Shown here: positions 6,774-15,321 of the stretch, one piece after another
Layout of the letters: every line of letters begins with the position of its first letter
How positions within the stretch are numbered: position 1 is the stretch's first letter
Assembly (NCBI GenBank): GCA_029262175.1
Contig: JAJCZV010000126.1
Coordinates: forward strand, 1-32,937
Origin: Gemmatimonadota bacterium
GTDB taxonomy: Bacteria; Gemmatimonadota; Gemmatimonadetes; Palauibacterales; Palauibacteraceae
Direction: 5' to 3'
DNA length: 32,937 bases
Translations under genes and position numbers: made by a program
Notes under the pieces: model-generated
Database searches by the model: none
What the model was told of the DNA's origin: nothing
Seen by the model: only the letters and a program-made list of their open reading frames with translations

Positions 6774-9418
6774 GCCACGGTCCGGTTCGGCGGCTGTTCC
6801 GGATCTTCGATCGCCCGCCCACGGCGGCCGACGCCGTCGACCTCGAGATCCGCCATCACATCGAATCTCGGGCCGAAGATCTCATGAAACGCGAGGGTCT
6901 CTCGGCTGACGCCGCCCTCGATGAAGCCCGGCGCCGGTTCGGGGAATTGGAGATGATCCGCCGCAGGATGGAAGGTGGCGAAAGGAGACATCGAAGGGAC
7001 ATGCGACGATTGAAATCGATTGGCCAAACCGGAGAGGACATTCGATTCGCACTACGCGGGCTTCGAAAGAGTCCCGGCCTGGCAGCCGTCGTCATCATCA
7101 CCCTCGCGCTCGGAATCGGGCTCAACACCGCCATCTTCAGCGTGGTGAAGGGGGTCCTCCTCGACCCGCTCCCGTATCCCGAAGCCGATCGGCTCGTCTG
7201 GGGGGTGGGCTCCTTTAGCGCCAACTCGCAAGCCGCCGTCTCGCCACCCGATTATCTCGACTATCGCGATCAATCTACGTCCTTCGAATACTTGGGCGGC
7301 CGACGCGGGATCGGGAGCTACACATTGACTGGTTCCGAGGCACCCGAGGTCGTCCGAGGACAATCCGTCACGGCCGAGTTCTTCGAGGCGCTCGGAGGCG
7401 TGCCCATACTGGGTCGCGGTTTCACCCGAACGGACGAGCAACAGGTCTCCCGCATCGTCGTCTTGGGTCACACGTTCTGGCAAAACCGTTTTGGCGGTCG
7501 ATCTGATGTCGTAGGCGAGCGGTTGACGCTCGACGGGGAGTCCCACGAGATCGTCGGTGTGATGCCGGCCGGATTTCAGTTGTTCTCGGAGCCGGATTTC
7601 TTCTCACCGATCCCGCTTCATGTCGGCGGCAATCTCGTTCGTCGTTTCCATAACCTCCGTTTGGTCGGGCGTCTCCAGCGCGGGGTCTCCATCGAGGAGG
7701 CGCAGGCCGAGCTCGATGTGATCGCTTCGCGACTGGAGCGAGAGTATCCGGAATCCAACGCAACGTGGACGCTGCCCATCGTGCCCCTCGAGAGCGTCTT
7801 TGTCGGCGGAGTGCGCACGGGTCTCATGATTCTGTGGGGGGCCGTGGGGATGGTGTTGCTTATCGTTTGCGCGAACGTAGCCAACCTCCTGCTCGCGCGG
7901 GGGACCGGGCGTCGTGTGGAGATCGCGCTGCGCACCGCGCTCGGCGCGGGCCGCGCTCGCATCATGCGCCTCCTGTTTACCGAGAGTTTGGTGCTGGCGC
8001 TGGTGGGCTGCGCGGGGGGGGTCGGTTTGTCCTTCGTAGCTTTGCGGGTCCTCAGAGTGGTCGAACCGGGAGTGCTTCCTCGAATGGATGAGGTGGCCCT
8101 CGACGGCTGGGTTCTCGCGTTCACGATCGCGATCTCGCTACTCACCGGATTGGTCTTCGGGCTCTTTCCGGCCCTGGCCACGTCGAACCTGGATTTGAGT
8201 TCCACGCTGAAGACGGGTGGCCGTGGTGCGGCTGGTTCTTCTGGCAGGATTCGCGGGGCGCTGGTGGTCGCCGAAGTCGCGATGTCGTTCGTGCTACTTA
8301 TTGGCGCGGGGCTGTTGATTCAGAGTTTTGCCAAGCTGCGCAGCGTCGACCCCGGATTTCAGCCGGACGGTATGGTCGTCGCCTCGGTGGCGTTGCCGGA
8401 GGCTCGCTACCAGACGGATGAGCAGCGAATCTCGTTCTTCGCACAGCTGAGAACGCGGCTGGCTGCGATGCCGGGCGTCGAGGGAGTGGCGACAAGCTCG
8501 ATCCTGCCATTGTCAGGCGGGGGGAATGACACCTACGTCGGCGTGCCGGGCCGCCTCGAGCTCGGCAGCGACCAGCAGTTCAATTCGCAGTTCAGGTTTA
8601 CAAGCAACGAATTCTTCGACGTCATGAGGATTCCCCTCATCCAGGGCCGTGCGTTCGGGGACGGCGATCGCGCGGGTTCACCGCCCGTCGTGGTCATCGA
8701 CCAAACGCTTGCGACCGCCATCTTCCCCGACGAAAACCCTCTTGGGCAGCGTCTTCAAATCGACATGGGCGAGCCGTACGAGGCCGAGATCATTGGGGTC
8801 GTGGGCGGGATAAGCGGCTTCTCGCTCGCGCTGGCGCCCGGTTTCCACTTGTATCTCCCCTACGATCAGAGGCCGATCGCGGGTCAGCGGGTCGTGATCC
8901 GGACAACGGTCGATCCGGTTACGATCATGAACGGGGTCGCACCTACGGTCGCCGCGTTGGACCCGCTGCAACCTGTTTCGGAGTTGTCGGCTTACAGCGA
9001 GGTGGTGGACCAGACGGTGGCGCAGCCAAGGTTCCAGGCACTTCTGCTCGGGATCTTTGCAGCTGTGGCACTGGTGCTGGCGGTGATCGGTGTCTACGGC
9101 GTGCTGAGTTACCTCGTTGCGCAGCGCGCGCGCGAAGTAGGGATTCGGATCGCCCTTGGCGCGAGGCGATCCGACGTGGTTCGCTTGATCGTGCGACGGG
9201 GTCTCGGGCTAACGATGATGGGGCTCGCGATCGGACTCGTTGCGGCCTTCGGTCTCACCAGGCTGATGGCTACGCTGCTGTTTGGCGTCGGGGCGACCGA
9301 CGTTCTGACGTTCGCCCTCGTAGCCGTGCTGCTCGGCGGTACTTCCCTCGCGGCGAGCTACGTTCCGGCGCGACGAGCGGCGCGGGTCGACCCGACGGCG
9401 GCCTTGCGACAGGAGTGA
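6770..9418 (+). CDS. ADOP-type MacB/FtsX permease with N-terminal prefix domain (permease 2)
   Basis: This permease of 882 residues starts at a GTG overlapping the PadR stop codon in a GTGA. A longer open frame to 6716 would run back into the PadR gene. Residues about 20-70 form the charged helical 'permease prefix' domain (EIRHHIESRAEDL, EARRRFGELEMIRRRM) typical of PadR-linked ADOP proteins. The entry segment and first membrane helix are at about 88-126. Two MacB_PCD/FtsX modules follow, marked by IALRTALGAGR and VGIRIALGARR. The C-terminus carries the conserved LAASYVPARRAARVDPTAALR. No ATPase gene is adjacent, so energy coupling must come from elsewhere or be absent. A role in envelope export or efflux is inferred from MacB. 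It converges with a serine hydrolase gene with only six bases between stop codons and no visible terminator. Confidence 0.92.
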   Translation: MSHGPVRRLFRIFDRPPTAADAVDLEIRHHIESRAEDLMKREGLSADAALDEARRRFGELEMIRRRMEGGERRHRRDMRRLKSIGQTGEDIRFALRGLRKSPGLAAVVIITLALGIGLNTAIFSVVKGVLLDPLPYPEADRLVWGVGSFSANSQAAVSPPDYLDYRDQSTSFEYLGGRRGIGSYTLTGSEAPEVVRGQSVTAEFFEALGGVPILGRGFTRTDEQQVSRIVVLGHTFWQNRFGGRSDVVGERLTLDGESHEIVGVMPAGFQLFSEPDFFSPIPLHVGGNLVRRFHNLRLVGRLQRGVSIEEAQAELDVIASRLEREYPESNATWTLPIVPLESVFVGGVRTGLMILWGAVGMVLLIVCANVANLLLARGTGRRVEIALRTALGAGRARIMRLLFTESLVLALVGCAGGVGLSFVALRVLRVVEPGVLPRMDEVALDGWVLAFTIAISLLTGLVFGLFPALATSNLDLSSTLKTGGRGAAGSSGRIRGALVVAEVAMSFVLLIGAGLLIQSFAKLRSVDPGFQPDGMVVASVALPEARYQTDEQRISFFAQLRTRLAAMPGVEGVATSSILPLSGGGNDTYVGVPGRLELGSDQQFNSQFRFTSNEFFDVMRIPLIQGRAFGDGDRAGSPPVVVIDQTLATAIFPDENPLGQRLQIDMGEPYEAEIIGVVGGISGFSLALAPGFHLYLPYDQRPIAGQRVVIRTTVDPVTIMNGVAPTVAALDPLQPVSELSAYSEVVDQTVAQPRFQALLLGIFAAVALVLAVIGVYGVLSYLVAQRAREVGIRIALGARRSDVVRLIVRRGLGLTMMGLAIGLVAAFGLTRLMATLLFGVGATDVLTFALVAVLLGGTSLAASYVPARRAARVDPTAALRQE

Positions 9419-9424
9419 GCGGCG

Positions 9425-10630
9425 CTATCCGGCGGCCGCGGCGACGGCTTCGACGAGCGCGTCGCGGAGGTTGGCGTAGCGCCCACCAAAGAGATTCCAG
9501 CTGTTGATCACGGCGACCACGTCGTATTCGGGGAGGACGAGTAGGAACTGTCCACCGAATCCCTGGCCAGCCCAGACTTCGACGCCGCCAGGGTCGGGTC
9601 GCCACCATTGATAGCCATACCCGGGGTTCTGCACTCGACGGGCGGTGGCCTCGCCGACCCAGCCCTCGGGTAAGAGGCGGGTGTCTTCCCACACGCCATC
9701 TTTCAGATAGAGATATCCGATCTTGGCGAGTTGTTCGGCTTCCAGGTACAAACCGCCGAGCGCATCCGGCAGACCCGCCGGTGTTCGCTTCCAGTGATAG
9801 TCGTCGATCCCGAGCGGTTTGAAGAGATGTTCCTGCGCGTAGTCATCCATCGTCCGGCCGGTCGCGCTCGTCAGGATGGCGGACATCAACTGCGAGCCGC
9901 CGGAGTTATAGATCCACTTCTCGCCCGGCGCCGCATCCATCGGTTGGTCGAGCGTGAACTGCACCCAGTCGTCGGTTCGCTCGAGCTGGATCGTCGTGTT
10001 GGTGTCGTTCATGGGTCGATCGGTCTCGTGCCACTCGATCCCGGTCCGCATCGTGAGCAGATCGTCGAGCGTCGCGTTGCGAAGCCCGGTTTCGACCCCG
10101 GAAACGTCGTAGCCGTCCAAGAACGGAAGCAGAGGTGCATCTGCCCCCGAGATCTCCCGACGGTGAATCGCCATACCAATGAGGGTCGCTGAGACAGACT
10201 TCGTCACCGACTGAAGCGTGTGGACGTCGCGTGACTGGAAGTAGGGGTGCCAATCCGGGTGGAGATAGTTGAATTGATGATCCCAGGACTCGTCCGCGCA
10301 GCCAAACCCGCATCCGATCTGACTCTCTTGCCCACGACTGATGGCTTCATAGTCCTGGTCGTAGCGTTCGTTTTGGATCACGAATCCGTTGCGGATGACG
10401 AGGAGTCGATCGATATATCCGAAGTCACCTACTCGAATTCGTTCGTCGAGATCCTCGAGTGCTCCCGCCAAGCCCCCCGCCTGGGCGGAAGACGGCTCCC
10501 ATCCGGAGGTGGGCCACGGCGCTTGTTGAGCGACCAGCGGTGCCGCCGCCGCAAGCCCTGCCGACGCCAGCAAGGGAGCGACAAACCAACCCCGTGGCGC
10601 ACGGTTTCGGATCACGCGGTGTCGGATCAT
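9425..10630 (-). CDS. Secreted beta-lactamase-fold serine hydrolase with Cys-containing insert
   Basis: This exported serine hydrolase of about 401 residues has a signal peptide (Arg-rich start, hydrophobic run, cleavage near LVAQQ). The catalytic SxxK is SVTK (S141, K144) and the second triad is YNS (Y241) in WIYNSGG. A GQGFGGQ segment stands where the KTG/HxG motif is expected. An unusual insert at about 97-130 contains two Cys four residues apart (CGFGC) and many aromatic and His residues just before the SxxK region, which could form a lid or disulfide. The ATG at 10630 is supported by GAGGTGAG five bases upstream. The frame is open to 10843, but that would overlap the upstream gene. It lies five bases behind the preceding serine hydrolase gene, so both are probably one transcript. 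The substrate is unknown. Confidence 0.85.
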   Translation of the reverse strand: MIRHRVIRNRAPRGWFVAPLLASAGLAAAAPLVAQQAPWPTSGWEPSSAQAGGLAGALEDLDERIRVGDFGYIDRLLVIRNGFVIQNERYDQDYEAISRGQESQIGCGFGCADESWDHQFNYLHPDWHPYFQSRDVHTLQSVTKSVSATLIGMAIHRREISGADAPLLPFLDGYDVSGVETGLRNATLDDLLTMRTGIEWHETDRPMNDTNTTIQLERTDDWVQFTLDQPMDAAPGEKWIYNSGGSQLMSAILTSATGRTMDDYAQEHLFKPLGIDDYHWKRTPAGLPDALGGLYLEAEQLAKIGYLYLKDGVWEDTRLLPEGWVGEATARRVQNPGYGYQWWRPDPGGVEVWAGQGFGGQFLLVLPEYDVVAVINSWNLFGGRYANLRDALVEAVAAAAG

Positions 10631-10635
10631 TCGTC

Positions 10636-12036
10636 TCACCTCGGTTGGGCGTGGAACCGCCACTGCGTGGAGCCGAGATCCATCCGTCCGCGCACACCGG
10701 ATGCGTCGCTTTCGAGTTCGAGCGACATCAGACCGAATGGGCTCACCAGGGCATAGCGATTCCCATCGAGGTGGTGAACGGGCATGCGTTCCACCGCCAA
10801 CGGGCCGGTCCATTCGGCAAAGGGCGTCGGCATGGTGATCCAACCCTCATCGGCTTCGAGCACGATCGTTCCGGTTGTGGACTCGGTCTTTCCAGAACGC
10901 ATGAACTCGCCCGTGTACTCGAACTCGCCGGAGCCGAACGAGGCTCCAACAGAGGCGGACGATCGATACGCCTCCATCAACAACAGCCCCGTCTCCATGA
11001 TGTTGGACGACCAACCGACGTTGGTCATCACAGCGATCGACTCGCCCTCATCGGGCCAGATCACGATGGTGGACCGAGCGCCGCCCATCGAGCCCGAATG
11101 GTGGATCACTCTGCGACCCTGCTCGTCTTCTCCGATCCGCCATGCGACTCCTACGCCGGTCTCCTCTCCGGCAGTCGTTCTCTGGGACCCCCACATCTCG
11201 TCGACCACCTCGGGTGACAACGTGCCATCGAGGTATCCCGTGGCCATCCGGACGAGATCGGACGGCGTCGAGATCAGCCCGCCGCCGGCCCATTTGTAGC
11301 TCGGATCTTCCGGCCGCGGGATCGGGAACGGTTCGCGACGTCTGCGGCCATACAGCGTGGACATCGTGGAAGGCAGATCTGTCCGATCGTCGGGCCCGGA
11401 ACTCTCCATGCCGAGCGGTACGAACACCTCCTGATCCAGGAGTCCGAGGAAGGAATCGCCAGCCGCCCCTTCAGCGACCGCCGCAAGAAGCGTGAAGCCG
11501 TGGGTGGAATACGTATAGGACTCACCCGGGGCGCCCGCGCGCGGGCTCTCACGAAACACGTCGAGCGCCGCGGTCACGCTTTCGTAATGTCTCTGCCGTT
11601 CGAGGCGGTCCTCCCCGGCGTAGTGGCCCACGCCCGCGAGGTGACCCGCCAGGAGTCGTGGCGTGATCATCGGGTCCGACGGCCAAGAGGGCACGTAGCG
11701 AGAGACGGGGGCATCTAGATCCAAACGTCCGGCCTGCACCAAGCGCCCGATCGCGGTGGCCGTGATCACCTTGGAAACCGAGGCGCATCGGTACTGCGTG
11801 TTCACCGTCGCCGGGATGCGTCCTTCGATATCCGCAAAGCCGAACGCTTGGGCGTACTGGACTTGCCCGTCGCGCGCGATCGCGATCGAGATGCTTGGGA
11901 GCGCCGCGCTTTCTACCAGCGCGGCGGCCAACGCATCGACCCTCTGGGAGCCTCTAGGTCGTGAGGACGGGGCCGCCTCGATGAGCCCGGTGCCGACGAT
12001 CGCCAGAGCAAGTAAGGACAATATCAAGGAGGCCAT
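10636..12036 (-). CDS. Secreted beta-lactamase-fold serine hydrolase with C-terminal extension
   Basis: This exported protein of about 466 residues has a hydrophobic signal segment (LILSLLALAIVGTGLIEAA). The catalytic SxxK is SVSK (S86, K89), the YST triad lies in YTYSTHG, and HHSGSMGG near the C-terminal part of the domain is the KTG-equivalent. After the catalytic domain comes an extension of about 110 residues rich in beta-strands (EFEYTGEFMRSGKTESTTGTI, then MPVHHLDGNRYALVS), resembling the lipocalin-like tail of many class C family hydrolases. I chose the ATG at 12036; a TTG at 12096 is in frame and closer to the divergent promoter but would place 20 charged residues before the signal. 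It is divergent from PadR 2 across a palindromic operator and five bases ahead of a second serine hydrolase gene. Confidence 0.83.
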   Translation of the reverse strand: MASLILSLLALAIVGTGLIEAAPSSRPRGSQRVDALAAALVESAALPSISIAIARDGQVQYAQAFGFADIEGRIPATVNTQYRCASVSKVITATAIGRLVQAGRLDLDAPVSRYVPSWPSDPMITPRLLAGHLAGVGHYAGEDRLERQRHYESVTAALDVFRESPRAGAPGESYTYSTHGFTLLAAVAEGAAGDSFLGLLDQEVFVPLGMESSGPDDRTDLPSTMSTLYGRRRREPFPIPRPEDPSYKWAGGGLISTPSDLVRMATGYLDGTLSPEVVDEMWGSQRTTAGEETGVGVAWRIGEDEQGRRVIHHSGSMGGARSTIVIWPDEGESIAVMTNVGWSSNIMETGLLLMEAYRSSASVGASFGSGEFEYTGEFMRSGKTESTTGTIVLEADEGWITMPTPFAEWTGPLAVERMPVHHLDGNRYALVSPFGLMSLELESDASGVRGRMDLGSTQWRFHAQPR

Positions 12037-12119
12037 GCGAAAACCGGGGCCCCGGCGCTCTCGAGCGTCCGTTCGAACGAGTCTGGAATCACCCAAGAAT
12101 CCCGCCTTGTTTCGAGGGG

Positions 12120-12148
12120 TGGACGAATCACTCGCTGTCTACTATAGT
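12120..12148 (+). promoter_or_regulatory. Candidate promoter of the PadR 2 / permease 3 cassette
   Basis: TGGACG (12120-12125) and TATAGT (12143-12148) are separated by 17 bases and fit a housekeeping promoter reading towards the PadR start at 12200. The -10 lies inside the palindromic operator, so a bound repressor would block it. On the minus strand, TCGACG (12169-12164) and TATAGT (12146-12141), also 17 bases apart, could drive the divergent serine hydrolase pair. Promoter calls from sequence alone are tentative. Confidence 0.45.
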
Positions 12149-12163
12149 GATAAACACTATAGT
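12141..12163. promoter_or_regulatory. Perfect double-palindrome operator in the divergent PadR promoter
   Basis: Nine-base arms ACTATAGTG (12141-12149) and CACTATAGT (12155-12163) form a perfect inverted repeat around ATAAA. Each arm also contains the eight-base self-palindrome ACTATAGT, so the two boxes start 15 bases apart and read the same on both strands. The AT-rich block stands out in GC-rich surroundings and contains TATAGT -10-like hexamers in both directions. Location and symmetry fit the binding site of the dimeric PadR regulator encoded just downstream, controlling both divergent units. The protein-DNA pairing is inference. Confidence 0.7.
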
Positions 12164-12199
12164 CGTCGAGCCCGTCGCTGTTGGTCCTTTGGAGACAAG

Positions 12200-12559
12200 A
12201 TGTCATACGAGGAAGTCCCGACCCAGTTTCTTCCCCTCGGCAATCTCTCGTTTCACATCCTATTGGCGCTCGGCGCCGGAGAGAGTCACGGCTATGCGAT
12301 CGGGAAGGAGATCGAACGGCGGAGCGAGGGAAGGCTGAGTCCGACGACGGGCAGCCTTTATCAGGCGCTACGGCGTCTGGGTGCCGACGGGCTCATCGAG
12401 CGGGCGCCCGACGAACCTCGCATTTCAACCGACGGGCGGCGTCAGTACTTCCGACTCAGCGAGCTGGGCCGGGCCGTGGTGCGAGCGGAGGCGTCTCGAC
12501 TTCACGCTCTGGTCCGGCTGGCTGCGGAGCGCGATCTATACCTGATGCCGAGCTCCTAG
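12200..12559 (+). CDS. PadR family transcriptional regulator (permease 3 cassette)
   Basis: This PadR winged-helix regulator has 119 residues. Typical elements are LPLGNLSFHILLALGAGESHGYAI, the recognition-helix region TTGSLYQALRRLGADGLI, and the wing with ISTDGRRQYFRLSELGRAVV, followed by a C-terminal helix for dimerisation. The ATG at 12200 is chosen because GGAGA lies just upstream and residues before it do not resemble the family; the frame itself is open far upstream. Ten bases separate it from the ADOP permease gene, forming a two-gene regulator/transporter cassette. The palindrome at 12141-12163, about 40 bases upstream, is a strong candidate for its autoregulatory operator and may also control the divergent serine hydrolases. 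The inducing ligand is unknown. Confidence 0.92.
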   Translation: MSYEEVPTQFLPLGNLSFHILLALGAGESHGYAIGKEIERRSEGRLSPTTGSLYQALRRLGADGLIERAPDEPRISTDGRRQYFRLSELGRAVVRAEASRLHALVRLAAERDLYLMPSS

Positions 12560-12569
12560 GGGTCGCGCA

Positions 12570-15302
12570 ATGGAAGCCAAACGCGATCGTCACGACCATA
12601 CCGAAAGCCTTTGGCGGGCCCTCTACGAAGTGGCCCTGCACCTGTACCCTCGGCGATTTCAAGAGGCCTTCGCCCCGGACATGTCGCGCACGTTTGCCGG
12701 CAAACTGTCGGACGTGCACCCGGCCGGTCGAGTACGCGTCGCCGCGTTTCTCGTCAGCGAGTTCGCCGGGTTGCTCGGCTCCGTTGTTCGGGTGCGCGCG
12801 GGATGGACCATGACGCGCGCCGGCCTCCCGCCTGTCCAGCGTCATCGGCGACCCTTCTCGACTCTGCGGCGCGAACTGAGACACGGGGCGAGGAGGCTGG
12901 CGCGGAGTCCCGGGTTCACGATCGCCTCGGTTCTGACCCTGGCCCTGGGCGTCGGTGCCACGACGGCCGTCTACAGCCTCGTGCACTCCACTGTCTTGAG
13001 TCCGCTGCCGTATCCAGAGTCCGAGCAGCTCGTCTGGCTCGATCACATGGCGCCGGGGCTCGGCGGCGACGGAAGTCTCGGCAATACGCTCGGGATGGCC
13101 GACGGTCTCTACGATCATTACAAGGATCGCGTCCCGTCGCTGACCGATATGGCGATCTGGAGACCCGCCGAGGTCACGCTTTCGACGGATAATCCGGAGC
13201 GGGTAGCCGGCGTCGACGTCACGCCCTCCTTCTTCAGGGCTTTGCGCGTGCAGCCCGTTGCCGGTCGAGTGTTTTCCGACGCGGAAGTCTCCGCCGGCGC
13301 GCCGGGAATCGTCCTCAGCTACGCGCTTTGGCAGCGACGGTTCGGCGGAGAACCGAACGTGGTCGGTCGCACCGTCACGACCGACGGCAGTGTCGTCGAA
13401 GTGCTCGGCGTCATGCCCAAAGGCTTCGGGTTCCCGGACGAGGCTGTCGAGTTCTGGCGGCCACTCGATGTGAACGTCACGGCCACCGGCTTTGGCGGGT
13501 TCTCTCGTGAAGGAATCGCGCGGTTGGCGCCAGGAGCGACGCGCGAGTCGGCAGAGGCCGAAGTGCGAGCGGCGATACCGTCGCTGGTCGACGCCTTTGA
13601 CGGCATCCAAACGATGCTCGACGACACGCAGCTTCAGCCCGCCATCCCGACATTGAAAGAGCACGTGGTTCGAGATGCCGAGCGGACGCTTTGGATCCTG
13701 TTGGGAAGCGTGGCTTTCGTCCTGCTGCTGGCGTGTGCGAACGTCGCCAATCTTCTCTTGGTGCGCGTAGAGAGTCGTCACCAAGAGGCCGCGGTGCGGG
13801 AAGCACTCGGCGCCGGCCGAGCCGATATCGTGCGATACTATCTCGCCGAAGGGTTCTTGTTATCGCTGGGCGGAGGGATCGTAGGCGTAGCGCTCGCAAT
13901 GCTCGCGGTGCGAGTCCTCATCCGGGTCGGACCGCAACACCTTCCGCGTCTTTCAGAGCTCGCGGTGAGCATGCCGGCTCTCGGGATGACGGCCGCGGTC
14001 TTGTTCGCCACTACGATGGTTTTTGGTCTGGGACCGGTGCTGCGTCCAACGTCATCGCTCGCGGCCACCGTCAAGCGAGCCGGCCGGGGGATGCATGGGG
14101 GCCGGGCCAGCACGCGGGTTCGCAACGGTCTCGTGGTCGCGCAGGTCAGTCTTTCCCTCGTGTTGCTGGTCGCCACGGGGCTCATGGGGCGGAGCTTCGC
14201 GCATCTCGTTTCCTTAGACCCGGGATTCGAGGCCGCCGGCGCACTCACCTTTCGAGTCGGACTCCCGATCGCCCGATACGAATCGCAAGCCGACGCCGTC
14301 TCGTTTCACCGGGAAGCACTGGAGCGGATGTCTGCGTTGCCGGGCGTCGAAGTGGTCGGGGCGACATCCTGTCTGCCTCTATGCGGGAGTTGGCACGGCA
14401 CTCAGCTTCTGGTGGAAGGGCGACCGGACGACCCGAACACGGTCTTAGGCGTCGTGGCCATCCGCCGGGTCAGCGAAGACTTTTTTGCGGCGGTCCAGAT
14501 GAGGTTACTGGCCGGTCGACTTCCGACCCGCGCGGATCAGCTTTCCGGCAGCGGAGCCGTCGCGATCAGCGCCGCCCTCGCGGCGGACTATTGGCCGGAC
14601 GAAGATCCGATCGGCGCGCGGTTCGACTCCGGTGCGGGTGAAGACAACTGGCTAACGGTTGTCGGCGTCGTGGACGACACGCCCATCCGGACGCTCACCG
14701 ATGGACCGCCGGCCATCGCCTACCTGCCGCTCCTCGACGGCGCGTTGAGTCGCGTGTCTTCGCACGAGCTCAGTTACGTGCTGCGGACATCGGTCCGACC
14801 GGAGAGTCTGGCGGGTGCAGCGCGCGAAGTCATCCAATCTTTGGATCCGGCGGTGCCACTCGCCCGCGTCGCGACGCTTCAGACCCTGGTCTCGCAGTCC
14901 AACGTTTCGACCGCCTTCACAACGGTCGTTCTAGGAATCGCTGCGGGCATCGCGCTCTTGCTTGGACTGGTCGGGATCTATGGTGTCATCTCCTACATGG
15001 TTGGGCGACGCTCTAAAGAGATCGGAATACGGATCGCGTTGGGCGCTCGCTCGGGGCAGGTCAGCCGGTCCGTTCTGGCTCAAGGGGGCCGCGTAACGGC
15101 CATCGGTTTATCGATCGGTGTCGTGGCCGCGCTGGGCCTCACGCGCGTGATGCAGCGGCTTCTGTTTGGCGTGAGTCCGACCGACCCCCTCACGTTTGTC
15201 GCTGTGACGCTGTTGTTGCTCGGGTTCGCTCTCGCGGCGACCTATATCCCCGCGCGTCGCGCCGCCCGGGTCGACCCAGCGCAGGCCTTGAGGGCCGACT
15301 AG
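12570..15302 (+). CDS. ADOP-type MacB/FtsX permease with alternative N-terminal prefix (permease 3)
   Basis: This permease of 910 residues begins with a prefix different from that of permease 2: a helical segment with ALHLYPRRFQEAFAPDM (about 22-38) and a probable membrane-associated helix (about 56-75). This corresponds to the second kind of ADOP prefix seen in the family. The canonical ADOP body follows: entry segment RRELRHGARRLARSPGF, first helix about 112-135, MacB_PCD domains, and FtsX modules marked by AVREALGAGRADIVR and IGIRIALGARSGQV. It ends in LAATYIPARRAARVDPAQALR. No ATPase is encoded next to it. Expression is probably tied to the PadR gene ten bases upstream. The role is likely envelope transport or stress-related export, which is inference. 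It converges with an alpha/beta hydrolase gene with 19 bases between stop codons. Confidence 0.92.
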   Translation: MEAKRDRHDHTESLWRALYEVALHLYPRRFQEAFAPDMSRTFAGKLSDVHPAGRVRVAAFLVSEFAGLLGSVVRVRAGWTMTRAGLPPVQRHRRPFSTLRRELRHGARRLARSPGFTIASVLTLALGVGATTAVYSLVHSTVLSPLPYPESEQLVWLDHMAPGLGGDGSLGNTLGMADGLYDHYKDRVPSLTDMAIWRPAEVTLSTDNPERVAGVDVTPSFFRALRVQPVAGRVFSDAEVSAGAPGIVLSYALWQRRFGGEPNVVGRTVTTDGSVVEVLGVMPKGFGFPDEAVEFWRPLDVNVTATGFGGFSREGIARLAPGATRESAEAEVRAAIPSLVDAFDGIQTMLDDTQLQPAIPTLKEHVVRDAERTLWILLGSVAFVLLLACANVANLLLVRVESRHQEAAVREALGAGRADIVRYYLAEGFLLSLGGGIVGVALAMLAVRVLIRVGPQHLPRLSELAVSMPALGMTAAVLFATTMVFGLGPVLRPTSSLAATVKRAGRGMHGGRASTRVRNGLVVAQVSLSLVLLVATGLMGRSFAHLVSLDPGFEAAGALTFRVGLPIARYESQADAVSFHREALERMSALPGVEVVGATSCLPLCGSWHGTQLLVEGRPDDPNTVLGVVAIRRVSEDFFAAVQMRLLAGRLPTRADQLSGSGAVAISAALAADYWPDEDPIGARFDSGAGEDNWLTVVGVVDDTPIRTLTDGPPAIAYLPLLDGALSRVSSHELSYVLRTSVRPESLAGAAREVIQSLDPAVPLARVATLQTLVSQSNVSTAFTTVVLGIAAGIALLLGLVGIYGVISYMVGRRSKEIGIRIALGARSGQVSRSVLAQGGRVTAIGLSIGVVAALGLTRVMQRLLFGVSPTDPLTFVAVTLLLLGFALAATYIPARRAARVDPAQALRAD

Positions 15303-15321
15303 GCGACGTTGGGGGAGTAGC

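Noticed and set aside
12456..13784. 442-residue open frame on the minus strand across the PadR/permease 3 junction
   Set aside because: It lies antisense to two certain genes and has low-complexity Arg/Gly/Pro composition with no recognisable domain.
2767..15302. Complete MacAB-type efflux systems
   Set aside because: No ABC ATPase or membrane-fusion protein gene is present next to any of the three permeases, and the two-module architecture is that of orphan ADOP proteins.
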